64,000 bases of DNA from Nitratireductor sp. GISD-1A_MAKvit (lineage in GTDB: Bacteria; Pseudomonadota; Alphaproteobacteria; Rhizobiales; Rhizobiaceae): the NCBI RefSeq assembly GCF_040819555.1, contig NZ_CP161920.1, positions 2,479,001 through 2,543,000 on the forward strand, in the 5' to 3' direction. The position numbers and the translations under genes were made by a program. Shown here piece by piece: positions 1-9,383 of the stretch (within the stretch, counting starts at the first letter, position 1; the number at the start of each line of letters is the position of its first letter). The notes beneath the pieces are model-generated. The model did no database searches and was not told the DNA's origin. It saw only the letters and a program-made list of their open reading frames with translations.

Positions 1-1
1 A

Positions 2-1423
2 GCCCTGGCGGCCCGCACCGATCTTGTCATCGGTGTCGTTCTGGAACCGCCGCATCTCGACCCGACCGCGAGTGCTGCTGCCGCAATCGATGAAATCCTC
101 TATGCCAATCTTTTTCAAGGTCTGACCCGCATCGGCCGCAATGGCGAGGTGCTGCCGGCCCTTGCCGAAAGCTGGGAAGTCTCCGACGACGGCAAGACCT
201 ATACATTCAGGCTGCGTTCCGGTGTCACCTTTCACGATGGCACCACGTTTGACGCCGAAGATGTCAAATTCACCCTCGACCGGGCCCGTGCGGAAGATTC
301 GACCAACGCGCAAAAGCAGCTCTTTGCCGCCATCGACACGGTCGAGGTGATCGATCCGTCCACCATTCAGGTGACCTTGTCTTCTCCGCAGGGCTCCTTT
401 CTCTACAATCTCGGCTGGGGCGATGCGGTCATCGTCGCGCCCGAATCCGCCGAAACCAACAGGGAAAACCCCATCGGCACAGGCCCCTTCAAGTTCGACA
501 AATGGGCAAAAGGCTCTTCCGTCACGCTGGTGAAAAACCCCGACTACTGGGGCGAGCCCGTCGCGCTGGAAAAGGCCGAGTTCCGTGTCGTGCCCGATGC
601 GGCAGCCGCCATCCCCGCCCTCTTATCGGGCGATGTCCAGGCCTTTCCGCAGATGCCCGCCGGCGACGCCCTCATCCAGATCGAGAGCGACCCGCGCTTT
701 GTCGTTGCCATCGGCGCCACGGAGGGCGAAACGATCCTCTCCACCAACAATGGCAAGGAACCCTTCAACAACATCAAGGTGCGTCAGGCCATCGCACACG
801 CGCTGAACCGCGAAGAACTGATCGCCGGCAATGGTTCGGGCTATGGCACGCCCATCGGCTCGCATTTCTCGCCCGCCAACGAGGCCTATGTCGACCTGAC
901 CGGCACCTATCCCCACGACCCGGCAAAGGCGAAGGAACTGCTCGCGGAGGCTGGCTATCCCGACGGTTTCAAGGCAACGCTCAAGCTCCCGCCGCCGGCC
1001 TATGCGCGCGATGGCGGACAGGTCGTCGCCTCGCAGCTGCGCCAGGTCGGCATTGAACTGGAAATCATTCCGGTAGAATGGGCCCAGTGGCTGGAGCAGG
1101 TGTTCAAGAACAAGGATTACGACCTCACCATCGTCTCCCACACGGAGCCGAACGACATCAACATCTACGCCCGCGACGATTACTACTTCAACTACCAGAA
1201 CCCCGCCTTCAAGGAGGTCATGAACGCGCTTGAAGCAACCGCCGATCCGGCAAAGCGCATCGAGCTTTATCAGACCGCCCAGAAGATCATCGCCGAGGAC
1301 GCGGTCAACGGTTTCATGTTCCAGCTTCCAAAGATCGGCGTGTGGGACGCGAAACTCGAAGGCATGTGGGAAAATTCGCCCATTCAGGCCAATGACCTGA
1401 CAGACGTGAAATGGACTGACTGA
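2..1423 (+). CDS. ABC transporter substrate-binding protein, peptide type (family 5), 5' partial
   Basis: Periplasmic solute-binding component of a dipeptide/oligopeptide importer; it captures the ligand and hands it to the two permeases encoded directly downstream. The reading frame is open to the left edge of the window, so the true start is missing. The first visible residues (ALAARTDLVIG) look like the end of a signal peptide and its cleavage site. The usual SBP_bac_5 features follow: EPPHLDPT, LYANLFQGLTR, LAESWEVSDDGKTYTF and the C-terminal QKIIAEDAVNGFMFQLP region. About 473 residues are visible, close to full family length, so little is lost. Which peptide or other ligand it binds cannot be read from sequence. 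Confidence 0.9.
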   Translation, partial: ALAARTDLVIGVVLEPPHLDPTASAAAAIDEILYANLFQGLTRIGRNGEVLPALAESWEVSDDGKTYTFRLRSGVTFHDGTTFDAEDVKFTLDRARAEDSTNAQKQLFAAIDTVEVIDPSTIQVTLSSPQGSFLYNLGWGDAVIVAPESAETNRENPIGTGPFKFDKWAKGSSVTLVKNPDYWGEPVALEKAEFRVVPDAAAAIPALLSGDVQAFPQMPAGDALIQIESDPRFVVAIGATEGETILSTNNGKEPFNNIKVRQAIAHALNREELIAGNGSGYGTPIGSHFSPANEAYVDLTGTYPHDPAKAKELLAEAGYPDGFKATLKLPPPAYARDGGQVVASQLRQVGIELEIIPVEWAQWLEQVFKNKDYDLTIVSHTEPNDINIYARDDYYFNYQNPAFKEVMNALEATADPAKRIELYQTAQKIIAEDAVNGFMFQLPKIGVWDAKLEGMWENSPIQANDLTDVKWTD

Positions 1424-1472
1424 TCGCTGAAAGGAAGCGCACCGCGAAAGCGGTGCCGTTTCCGGGTCGCCC

Positions 1473-2420
1473 ATGCTCGTCTATCTCGCAAAGCGCATCG
1501 CCATCGGCCTCGTCACGCTCATCGTGGCGTCTGCCGTGGTGTTTCTGGTTCTGGAGGTCGTTCCGGGCGACCCCGCCCTGTTGATGCTCGGCATGAACGC
1601 CGAACCCGAGGCGCTTTCTGCCCTGCGGCAGGAAATGGGCCTCAATCAGCCCGTTTTTGTCCGCTATTTCAGTTGGGTCTCGGGCATGGCGATCGGCGAT
1701 TTTGGCAATTCCTACACCTATTCGTCACCCGTGCTCGAACTGATCGGCGAGCGCATCATCGTCTCGCTGCCGCTCGCACTCATCTCGCTCTTCCTGTCCA
1801 CGGCAATCGCCCTGCCCGTCGGCATATTCGCCGCCTCCCGACGCGGAAAACCGGCCGACACGATCAGCATGGGCGCGGCGCAGATCGGCGTCGCCATTCC
1901 CAATTTCTGGTTTGCGCTGCTTCTGGTTTATGTCTTCGCCGTCTGGCTTCGCCTCGTGCCCGCTGGCGGGTTTCCGGGCTGGGACGCAGGCCTGTGGACC
2001 GGTTTCAAGGCCCTTCTCCTGCCCGCCATCGCCCTTGCCCTGCCGCAAGCGGCAATTCTCGCCCGCGTCACCCGTTCGGCCATGCTTGAAGTGCTCGGCG
2101 AAGATTATATCCGCACCGCGCGTGCCAAGGGCATGCCGCGGCGCATCGTTCTCTGGCATCACGCGCTGCGCAATGCGTTCATCCCGGTGCTCACCATTCT
2201 CGGCCTGCAATTCGCTTTCCTCCTGGCCGGCACCATCATCATCGAGAATGTGTTTTATCTGCCCGGCCTCGGGCGGCTCATCTTCCAGGCCATCACCCAG
2301 CGCGATCTCATCGTCGTGGAAGGCGTGGTGATGCTGCTCGTCGCAACGGTCATCGCCGTCAACATTCTGGTCGATATCGGCTATGCCATCGTCGATCCGC
2401 GCCTGAGGACCCGCCGATGA
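1473..2420 (+). CDS. ABC transporter permease, DppB-like
   Basis: First inner-membrane permease of the peptide-type importer (315 aa). The N-terminal membrane helix is followed by the family motif VPGDPA, a periplasmic segment and further helices. The cytoplasmic coupling loop that contacts the ATPase is visible at about residues 211-235 (YIRTARAKGMPRRIVLWHHA), and the protein ends in VDPRLR, typical of DppB/OppB proteins. It starts 49 bp after the binding protein and overlaps the next permease by 4 bp (ATGA), so it is part of one operon. Family assignment is firm; the substrate is unknown. Confidence 0.93.
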   Translation: MLVYLAKRIAIGLVTLIVASAVVFLVLEVVPGDPALLMLGMNAEPEALSALRQEMGLNQPVFVRYFSWVSGMAIGDFGNSYTYSSPVLELIGERIIVSLPLALISLFLSTAIALPVGIFAASRRGKPADTISMGAAQIGVAIPNFWFALLLVYVFAVWLRLVPAGGFPGWDAGLWTGFKALLLPAIALALPQAAILARVTRSAMLEVLGEDYIRTARAKGMPRRIVLWHHALRNAFIPVLTILGLQFAFLLAGTIIIENVFYLPGLGRLIFQAITQRDLIVVEGVVMLLVATVIAVNILVDIGYAIVDPRLRTRR

Positions 2421-3289
2421 CCGTCGACGCTCCACCGCCTGCCACACCGCCCGAGCGCCATTTCCTGCAAATGGCGCTTGCCAACCGTTCCTTCGCGATC
2501 GGTCTCGTCATCACCGCCATTGTCACCGCAATGGCGCTTCTCTCCTTCTTGTGGACGCCCTACGACATCACCCATCTCGTCGTGGCCGACCGCATGAAGG
2601 GACTGTCGCTTGCCCATCCGCTCGGCACAGATCACCTCGGCCGCGACATTCTTTCCATGATCATGATCGGCGCGCGCAATTCCATCGCCGTTGCCATCGT
2701 CGCCGTCGGCATCGGCATGGGGCTCGGCGTACCGCTCGGCACATGGGCTGCGGCACGCGGTGGCGTGATCGACGAAATCCTGATGCGCTTCAACGATCTC
2801 GTCTTCGCCTTCCCCGCGCTTCTCTCCGCAATCATGATCACCGCCATTTTCGGCCCCGGAGCGATCAACGCCATCATCGCCATCGGCATTTTCAATGTGC
2901 CGGTCTTTGCCCGCGTGGCGCGTGCCGGTGCGCTGTCCATCTGGCCACGCGAATTCATTCTCGCAGCCCGCGCCGCCGGCAAGAGCAAGGCGCTCATCAC
3001 CATAGAACATATCCTGCCCAACATCGTTGCGCTGCTGCTCGTGCAGGGCACGATCCAGTTTGCGCTGGGCATTCTGGCCGAAGCGGGCCTCTCCTATCTC
3101 GGCCTTGGCGCACAGCCGCCCATGCCGTCCTGGGGGCGCATGCTCTTCGAGGCGCAGACGCGCATGATGATCGCCCCGCATCTGGCCATATTTCCGGGCC
3201 TTGCCATCGTCATCACCGTGCTCGGTCTCAACCTTCTGGGAGATGGTCTGCGCGACCTCCTCGATCCGCGACTGAGGCGCGAGCGATGA
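2417..3289 (+). CDS. ABC transporter permease, DppC-like
   Basis: Second permease of the peptide-type importer (290 aa). A short cytoplasmic N-terminus and the first membrane helix precede the motif GTDHLGRDILSMIMIGARNS, which marks the DppC/OppC group. The coupling helix EFILAARAAGKSKALITIEH lies near residues 177-196, and the C-terminus LLDPRLRRER is the usual one. The start codon overlaps the stop of the DppB-like gene and its own stop overlaps the start of the ATPase gene, each as ATGA, indicating translational coupling along the operon. Confidence 0.93.
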   Translation: MTVDAPPPATPPERHFLQMALANRSFAIGLVITAIVTAMALLSFLWTPYDITHLVVADRMKGLSLAHPLGTDHLGRDILSMIMIGARNSIAVAIVAVGIGMGLGVPLGTWAAARGGVIDEILMRFNDLVFAFPALLSAIMITAIFGPGAINAIIAIGIFNVPVFARVARAGALSIWPREFILAARAAGKSKALITIEHILPNIVALLLVQGTIQFALGILAEAGLSYLGLGAQPPMPSWGRMLFEAQTRMMIAPHLAIFPGLAIVITVLGLNLLGDGLRDLLDPRLRRER

Positions 3290-4959
3290 GCCTTCTTGAA
3301 ATCGAAAACCTGTCGCTCTCCATCGCCGGACATCCGGTGCTGAAAGACATCGACCTCGAAATCGCCCCGGGTGAAGTGCTCGGCATCGTTGGCGAATCCG
3401 GTTCCGGCAAGTCCATGACCGCCCTTTCTGTCATGCAGCTTCTGCCGGAGCTTGCCAGTGCGAAGGGCCGTGTCACCTTTGACGGGATCGACATTCTGTC
3501 AGCCCCCGAAGAGGCCATGTGTCGGCTGCGCGGTGATGATCTCGGCATGGTCTTTCAGGAGCCCATGACCGCGCTCAACCCGGTCAAGACCATCGGCGAA
3601 CAGGTGGCCGAGGGCATCCGCTGGCACACCGGTGCCAACCGGCCGGATGCAGAAGCCCGTGCCCGCGCCATTCTCGACCGTGTCGGCCTGCCCGAAGCGA
3701 AGTTTCCGCTCTCGCGTTTTCCGCACGAGCTTTCCGGCGGCCAGCGTCAGCGCGTCGTCATCGCCATTGCCTGTGCGCTCAGGCCCAAGCTCTTGATCGC
3801 CGACGAGCCCACCACCGCCCTCGATGTCGTTCTGCAAGCACAGATCCTCGATCTGCTGCGCGACCTGGTGGAAGAAAACCGCATGGGCCTCATGCTCATC
3901 TCGCACGATCTCGCCGTCGTCGCGGATATGGCCGACCGCGTGAGCGTGATGCGCCATGGCGCTGTTATGGAAAGCGGCCCCACGGCAAAGGTTCTGAGCG
4001 AACAGAAACACGCCTATACACGCCAGCTTGCAGAAGCTTCCACCCATGTGCCGGCCCGCGCACGCCCGCAGGACGCCATAGAGAAGCAAGAACAGCCACC
4101 CCTCCTCGCCGTCTCAAACGTCACACGCGATTACCCCGGCCGCCGCAGGGGGCTTTTCTCGAAAGCTGAGCCTTTTCGCGCCGTCGACAATGTGAGCTTT
4201 TCCCTTCTTCCGGGGCATGCCGTTGCTCTTGTGGGGCGTTCGGGCTGCGGCAAGTCGACCCTTGCCCGCATGATCCTCGCGCTTGATCGGCCCACCTCGG
4301 GCGAGATCCGGCTCGATGGAGAGACGCTCGCAGGCAAGAGCGAGCACGAGTTGCGCCACGCAAGGCGCAACATGCAGGTGGTGTTTCAGGATCCCTACGG
4401 CTCGTTCAACCCACGCCATCAGGTGGAGAGGCTGGTGGCCGAGCCCTTGCACCTGCTCGACCGGAAGCCCACGGCAACGCAGCGCCGGGACCGTGTCGCC
4501 CAGGCGCTGGAATCCGTTGGGCTCCACGCCAGCGACATGCAAAAATATCCGCATGAGTTTTCCGGCGGTCAACGCCAGCGCATATCGATTGCCCGTGCCA
4601 TCATCACCCGCCCCAGGCTTATCGTGGCAGACGAACCGGTCTCGGCCCTTGATGTCTCGATCCGCGCACAGATTCTCGACCTCTTTGCCGATCTGAACCA
4701 GCGCCTTGACCTGACCTATCTCTTCATCACCCATGATCTCACGGTTGCACGCGCCATCACCGACGATGTCATGGTCATGCATGAGGGGAGGATCGTGGAA
4801 AGCGGCCCGACCACTGAAGTTCTGGAAAACCCGGCTTCGGTGGCAGCGCAAGCGCTCGTCGCCGCCGCGCCGGATCTGCAAAGGGCTATATCCTCCCGGC
4901 TGGCGCGCTCAGGTCGATCTAGACTGGAAGGCAAGCCGCAAAACGATGAAGGGAACTAA
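3286..4959 (+). CDS. Fused double ATP-binding subunit of peptide ABC importer (DppD-DppF type)
   Basis: Energises the importer formed with the three upstream genes. One 557-residue chain carries two complete ATPase domains. The first has Walker A GESGSGKS near residue 37, Q-loop FQEPMTALNP, signature LSGGQRQR and Walker B LLIADEPTTALD. The second (from about residue 275) has Walker A GRSGCGKS, Q-loop FQDPYGSFNPR, signature FSGGQRQR and Walker B LIVADEPVSALD. This equals DppD and DppF joined, a common arrangement in rhizobia. The start at 3286 was chosen because it overlaps the permease stop as ATGA; the open frame itself extends much further upstream through the permease gene without meaning. 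The 3' end overlaps the convergent TerB-like gene by 4 bp. Confidence 0.93.
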   Translation: MSLLEIENLSLSIAGHPVLKDIDLEIAPGEVLGIVGESGSGKSMTALSVMQLLPELASAKGRVTFDGIDILSAPEEAMCRLRGDDLGMVFQEPMTALNPVKTIGEQVAEGIRWHTGANRPDAEARARAILDRVGLPEAKFPLSRFPHELSGGQRQRVVIAIACALRPKLLIADEPTTALDVVLQAQILDLLRDLVEENRMGLMLISHDLAVVADMADRVSVMRHGAVMESGPTAKVLSEQKHAYTRQLAEASTHVPARARPQDAIEKQEQPPLLAVSNVTRDYPGRRRGLFSKAEPFRAVDNVSFSLLPGHAVALVGRSGCGKSTLARMILALDRPTSGEIRLDGETLAGKSEHELRHARRNMQVVFQDPYGSFNPRHQVERLVAEPLHLLDRKPTATQRRDRVAQALESVGLHASDMQKYPHEFSGGQRQRISIARAIITRPRLIVADEPVSALDVSIRAQILDLFADLNQRLDLTYLFITHDLTVARAITDDVMVMHEGRIVESGPTTEVLENPASVAAQALVAAAPDLQRAISSRLARSGRSRLEGKPQNDEGN

Positions 4960-5327
4960 CCCGACAGATGCGCAACCTCGTCCGCACCAAGCCCCAGAAC
5001 ATCGCAAACGCGCACCCCCAGGCGCTCTGAACGGGGAGCGAGTTCGGGGTCCTGCCCGGCAAGGCTGAACAGCGTTTCAGCCAGAATGATACGCCTCGTA
5101 TAGCTGGCCTGCCGGAGCCCGGCCCGGGCCTGCATGATCTCGCGATCTGTCGACTGGACTTCGAAGGAGCGTAAGAGCAGGGAGATTTCACCTGGGGAAA
5201 GCTGAAGGCATTTTGCGGCAATTCTGTCCAGAACGGCCGCTTCGCGCGGTCCTATTGCGTCATCGGTCAGTGACAGGCGTAAGAGCAGCAGCACTTCTGC
5301 AGCCATGGCGGTCAATGCGGCGGACAT
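4956..5327 (-). CDS. TerB-like helical protein
   Basis: A 123-residue, all-helical soluble protein. The N-terminal half (AMAAEVLLLLRLSLTDDAIGPREAAVLDRIA) resembles the TerB/tellurite-resistance-like fold, which in bacteria is often a metal-linked or stress-related accessory domain; no enzymatic motif is visible. The start at 5327 is preferred over an in-frame upstream ATG at 5363 because a near-perfect Shine-Dalgarno (GGAGGT) sits 7 nt before it. It is convergent with, and overlaps by 4 bp, the peptide-transporter ATPase gene. The specific function is unknown and the TerB relation is by pattern only. Confidence 0.65.
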   Translation of the reverse strand: MSAALTAMAAEVLLLLRLSLTDDAIGPREAAVLDRIAAKCLQLSPGEISLLLRSFEVQSTDREIMQARAGLRQASYTRRIILAETLFSLAGQDPELAPRSERLGVRVCDVLGLGADEVAHLSG

Positions 5328-5570
5328 TGTGTGCACCTCCAACCCAAAATCGGTTCCTGACAATGCAGCATGACGTGTTTGCGAACCGTTTCACTCTCGC
5401 CGAAACCGGGCACATTCCAGATGTCGCCCTCGCGGCCGCATTGTCATCAGCCGCATTGTCATCAATTGCGCCACGGAGCAAAGGTTCCTGTACAACAGCC
5501 GAAACCGCCTTGCGGAATGTCGCCCGTTGTGATGCAAGAAGCCTTTCCTACCGCTGGCTACCCCCTGAAC

Positions 5571-6356
5571 ATGTTTGAAGCAAGCCTCGAAATTCTACTC
5601 CTGCTGTCCCTGGCAGCATTTTTTGCCGGCTTTATGGACGCGATTGCCGGCGGTGGCGGCCTTGTCACGATCCCCGCGCTTTTGCTCGCCGGCTTCCCGC
5701 CGGTGCTCGCGCTCGGCACCAACAAGCTGCAGGGCATGTTCGGCAGCGGCATGGCTACCTTCACCTATGCAAGGGCCGGACACGTCAAGGTTCGGGGACA
5801 GTTCCTGCCCGCATTCCTGTCCTTTCTGGCCTCCATTGCCGGTGCGCTCGCCGCCACGATCATGCCTGCCGACCTGCTTCGTGGCATGCTTCCCCTCCTC
5901 CTGATCGCGGTCGCGCTCTATTTCGCGTTTAAACCCAATTTGAACGACATCGACCGTGCACAGCGCATCACGCCCTTCGTTTTCGGCTTCACCATCGTGC
6001 CGCTTCTGGGGTTTTATGATGGTGCTTTCGGCCCCGGAACGGGCTCCTTTTTCATGCTTGCATTTGTCAGCCTTGCCGGTCAGGGCATGCTGAAGGCGAC
6101 CGCACACACCAAGTTTCTGAATTTCGCTTCCAATGTCGGCGGTCTTGCCGCCTTCGCCGCGGTGGGGGCCGTCTTCTGGAAAGTGGGGCTTGTCATGGGG
6201 CTCGCGCAGATGGCCGGCGCACGCATCGGTGCGGGTTTTGCCATGAAGAAGGGCGCGCGCATCATCAAACCGCTTCTGGTGCTTGTCTGCCTGGCACTCG
6301 CCGCGCGCCTGCTCATGGAGGGCGAAAACCCTCTCCTGCGCTCTATTGGTCTATAA
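5571..6356 (+). CDS. TSUP (TauE/SafE, YfcA-type) anion exporter
   Basis: Polytopic inner-membrane protein of the sulfite exporter TauE/SafE family (261 aa). The conserved glycine-rich signature AGFMDAIAGGGGLVTIPALL occurs near residues 19-38, and its pseudo-repeat FYDGAFGPGTGSFFMLAFVSL in the second half reflects the internal duplication of the family. About eight membrane helices are evident. The start at 5571 places the first helix immediately after the initiator; in-frame upstream ATGs would add a non-hydrophobic stretch. Members move sulfite, sulfoacetate or other organic anions; the substrate here cannot be inferred because the neighbours are unrelated. Confidence 0.85.
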   Translation: MFEASLEILLLLSLAAFFAGFMDAIAGGGGLVTIPALLLAGFPPVLALGTNKLQGMFGSGMATFTYARAGHVKVRGQFLPAFLSFLASIAGALAATIMPADLLRGMLPLLLIAVALYFAFKPNLNDIDRAQRITPFVFGFTIVPLLGFYDGAFGPGTGSFFMLAFVSLAGQGMLKATAHTKFLNFASNVGGLAAFAAVGAVFWKVGLVMGLAQMAGARIGAGFAMKKGARIIKPLLVLVCLALAARLLMEGENPLLRSIGL

Positions 6357-6408
6357 GCGGCGCCCGGCACTAACCCTGTCCCCGCACAAGACCTAAGCGG
6401 GGATACCC

Positions 6409-6579
6409 ATGACACTCAACGCACCAACCAAGATCGTTTTTCTTCTCAGCCTTGTCATCGCCGTCATCGCGGTGATTGCGGCTTTCAACCTGCTCTCCTT
6501 CGTCCCGATCCCGGCTTTCTGGATCATGACGCTTGCCTATATCCTGCTGGTTGGCGGTTCTCTGCTCAAAGGCGTTTAA
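6409..6579 (+). CDS. Small two-helix membrane protein
   Basis: A 56-residue protein made almost entirely of two hydrophobic segments ([19 protein letters not shown] and [17 protein letters not shown]) separated by a short PIP-containing turn. A purine-rich AGCGGGGA lies just upstream. Small proteins with this layout occur in many rhizobial genomes and are annotated as hypothetical; no function is known to me. Its last 4 bases overlap the stop codon of the convergent cobQ gene. Coding is supported by codon usage like the neighbours and by the membrane pattern, not by any motif. Confidence 0.65.
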   Translation: MTLNAPTKIVFLLSLVIAVIAVIAAFNLLSFVPIPAFWIMTLAYILLVGGSLLKGV

Positions 6580-8051
6580 CGCGCGGCCGCCAGAAGGGCG
6601 TCGCAGTCGAGATGCTCCTCAAGCTTCCGTGCGATGTCGTCGAGCGCCTGCTCCACCTGATCACGATAGCCGGCGCCAGCCGTCTTGATACCAAACTCGC
6701 CGAGAAAGCGGGCGCGAAAAGGGTCAGAGCCGAAAAGCCCGTGCAGATAGGTGCCTGACACGCGACCGTCTTGCGACATTGCGCCTTCTGCCCTGTCGCC
6801 AATCATCGCAACCGGACGGGCGCAATCGGGACCCACGGTCCGGCCGATGTGGATTTCGTAGCCATTGATTGGGGTCCGGTATCGGGGCGAAACCGCTTCC
6901 ACCTCGCGCAATGCCTTCCGGGGCTGCATGACTGTCTCAATGTCAAGAAGCCCGAGCCCCTCGACACGGCCTGGGACACCCTCGAACCCTTCCGGGTCTT
7001 CCACACTGCGACCCAGCATCTGGTAACCGCCGCACAGACCGACAATGTGCCCGCCGCGCTGCCGGTGTGCCTTCAGATCCTCATCCCAGCCCTGCCGGCG
7101 CAGAAAGTCCAGATCGCCAATGGTCGATTTCGATCCCGGCAATACGACCAGCCCGGCATCTCCCGGCAGCCTCTGGCCCGGCGGCACGAATGTGACCTCC
7201 ACCTCCGGTTCGGCGGAAAGCGGATCGAGATCGTCGAAATTGGCGATCCGCGAAAGCATCGGCACCGCGACCCTCAGCTTTGCCGGCACGGAGCTCGTGC
7301 GGCGCGCCAGCGTGACCGAATCCTCCGGTGGGAGGCGATGCGCTTCGGCAAGCCACGGCACGACACCGAAGGATTGCCAGCCCGTGAACCGGTGTATGGC
7401 GTGAATTCCGTCATCGAACAGCGTGAGATCGCCGCGAAACTTGTTCACGATATAGCCGACGATCATGCGTCGGTCCGCTTCATCGAGGATCAGCTGCGTT
7501 CCTGCCAGCGCCGCGATCACCCCGCCCCGGTCGATGTCGCCCACCAGCACCACCGGCACATCGGTCTGCGTGGCAAACCCCATATTGGCGATATCGCGCG
7601 CGCGCAGATTGATCTCGGCCGGCGATCCCGCTCCCTCGACAATCACCAGGTCCGCCCCGTTGCGCAGCCGTTCAAAGGATTCCATCACCGGGGCCATGAG
7701 CGCGCCCTTGCTGCGCTGATAGTCACGCGCCCGCGCCGTGCCACGCGAGCGCCCCTGCACCACAAGCTGCGCGCCCATGTCGCTCTCCGGCTTGATCAGC
7801 ACCGGATTCATGTCCACGGTGGGCGCCACCCCGCAGGCCAGCGCCTGTAGCCATTGGGCCCGCCCGATCTCTCCCATGTCGCTGGAACCGGGGATCGCTG
7901 CAATGGCGGCATTGTTGGACATGTTCTGCGGCTTGAACGGGCGAACGATGAGCCCGCGCCGCTTCGCCATGCGGCAAAGCCCCGCCACCAGAACAGACTT
8001 GCCCACATCCGATCCCGTTCCCTGCAGCATGATGGCGCGCGCCATGGTCAT
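6576..8051 (-). CDS. cobQ: Cobyric acid synthase CobQ
   Basis: Amidates four peripheral carboxylates of adenosylcobyrinic a,c-diamide, using glutamine and ATP, in the late cobalamin pathway. The N-terminal ATP-binding domain carries the P-loop GTGSDVGKS (residues 11-19) and the family motif KPQNMSNNA. The C-terminal glutamine amidotransferase domain shows the catalytic cysteine in [10 protein letters not shown] (about residue 340) and the histidine in YLHGLFGSD (about 437). At 491 residues it is the normal length. No other cobalamin gene is in the window, so it stands alone here. The start could also be the ATG two codons downstream. Confidence 0.96.
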   Translation of the reverse strand: MTMARAIMLQGTGSDVGKSVLVAGLCRMAKRRGLIVRPFKPQNMSNNAAIAAIPGSSDMGEIGRAQWLQALACGVAPTVDMNPVLIKPESDMGAQLVVQGRSRGTARARDYQRSKGALMAPVMESFERLRNGADLVIVEGAGSPAEINLRARDIANMGFATQTDVPVVLVGDIDRGGVIAALAGTQLILDEADRRMIVGYIVNKFRGDLTLFDDGIHAIHRFTGWQSFGVVPWLAEAHRLPPEDSVTLARRTSSVPAKLRVAVPMLSRIANFDDLDPLSAEPEVEVTFVPPGQRLPGDAGLVVLPGSKSTIGDLDFLRRQGWDEDLKAHRQRGGHIVGLCGGYQMLGRSVEDPEGFEGVPGRVEGLGLLDIETVMQPRKALREVEAVSPRYRTPINGYEIHIGRTVGPDCARPVAMIGDRAEGAMSQDGRVSGTYLHGLFGSDPFRARFLGEFGIKTAGAGYRDQVEQALDDIARKLEEHLDCDALLAAAR

Positions 8052-8170
8052 CCCGTCTTCATCCTCTCAGCGTTTGATGCACAGCGCCTGTGCCACACCT
8101 CGCGTTGCGCGGCTCCCTCAATGCACTAAACTGCCAGCACAGGGAAGGAATTCCATTTCGGGAGGACGTT

Positions 8171-9340
8171 ATGGACGCCAGCGTTTCACAGGCTGCCGAG
8201 CAGTTCGAGCTCAATGCAGACCAGCGCGCCATTCAGGAGATGACGCAGAGCTTCGCGGCCGATCGCGTCGCCCCGCATGCGCTCGACTGGGACCGTGACA
8301 AGCATTTTCCCGCCGATGTGGTGCGCGAGACGGGCCCGCTCGGTTTCGGCGGCATCTATGTGCGCGATGACGTCGGCGGTTCGGCGCTTGGCCGGCTCGA
8401 TGCGGTTCTGATTTTCGAGGCCCTTGCCGCCGCCTGCCCGGGCTTCTCCTCCTTCATTTCCATCCACAACATGGCCGGCTGGATGATCGACACATTCGGC
8501 AATGAGGAGCAGCGCCAGCGCTTTCTGCCGAAACTCACCTCGATGGAGTGGCTTGCAAGCTATTGCCTCACCGAGCCCGGTTCCGGCTCCGATGCCGCGG
8601 CGCTGAAGACCAGGGCCGTCAAATCCGGTGGCGACTATGTGCTCAACGGCACCAAGCAGTTCATCTCGGGCGCCGGCGAAAACGACATCTATGTTGCCAT
8701 GGTGCGCACCGGCGAGGACGGTCCCAAAGGCGTTTCCACGGTCATCGTTCCAAAAGACGCTCCCGGCCTTTCCTTCGGCCCGGCCGAATTCAAGATGGGC
8801 TGGCACATGCAGCCGACCCGCCAGGTGATCTTCGAGGATTGCCGGGTGCCAGCGGAAAATCTTCTGTCCAGCGAGGGCGCAGGCTTCGGCATCGCCATGG
8901 CCGGGCTCGATGGCGGGCGCCTCAACATCGCCGCCTGTTCGCTGGGCGGCGCTCAGTCAGCACTCGACAGGGCCCTAGCCTATACGAGCGAACGCGAGGC
9001 GTTCGGTCAGGCGATCAACCGGTTTCAGGCGCTCCAGTTCAAACTGGCCGACATGGAGACGAACCTGCAGGCGTCACGCATGATGCTCTACACGGCTGCC
9101 TCCAAGCTGGATGCAAAGACGCCCGACGCCTCCAAATGGTCGGCCATGGCCAAGCGCTTTGTCACCGACACCTGTTTCGATGTCGCCAACGATGCGCTCC
9201 AGCTCCATGGCGGTTACGGTTATCTGCATGAATACGGCGTTGAAAAACTGGTGCGTGACCTGCGCGTTCACCAGATTCTGGAAGGCACCAACGAGATCAT
9301 GCGCCTCATCATTGCAAGGCAACTGGTCGGTCGGAGCTGA
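8171..9340 (+). CDS. Acyl-CoA dehydrogenase, probably isobutyryl-CoA dehydrogenase
   Basis: FAD-dependent acyl-CoA dehydrogenase (389 aa). The flavin and substrate motifs are present: YCLTEPGSGSDAAAL in the middle domain and the catalytic glutamate in ILEGTNEIMR (about residue 371). The gene immediately downstream is 3-hydroxyisobutyrate dehydrogenase, so the likely reaction is oxidation of isobutyryl-CoA to methacrylyl-CoA in valine breakdown (ACAD8 type). The start at 8171 is chosen because GGAGGA lies 6 nt upstream; the frame is open further upstream without a ribosome site. Another short branched-chain acyl-CoA could be the real substrate. Confidence 0.88.
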   Translation: MDASVSQAAEQFELNADQRAIQEMTQSFAADRVAPHALDWDRDKHFPADVVRETGPLGFGGIYVRDDVGGSALGRLDAVLIFEALAAACPGFSSFISIHNMAGWMIDTFGNEEQRQRFLPKLTSMEWLASYCLTEPGSGSDAAALKTRAVKSGGDYVLNGTKQFISGAGENDIYVAMVRTGEDGPKGVSTVIVPKDAPGLSFGPAEFKMGWHMQPTRQVIFEDCRVPAENLLSSEGAGFGIAMAGLDGGRLNIAACSLGGAQSALDRALAYTSEREAFGQAINRFQALQFKLADMETNLQASRMMLYTAASKLDAKTPDASKWSAMAKRFVTDTCFDVANDALQLHGGYGYLHEYGVEKLVRDLRVHQILEGTNEIMRLIIARQLVGRS

Positions 9341-9383
9341 TCGCGCCGCCGAAACCGCACAGCCACTCCCCGGGAGGAAACCT

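Noticed and set aside
2551..3285. Upstream extension of the peptide ATPase frame
   Set aside because: Lies inside the DppC-like permease gene in another frame; the ATPase starts at the ATGA overlap at 3286.
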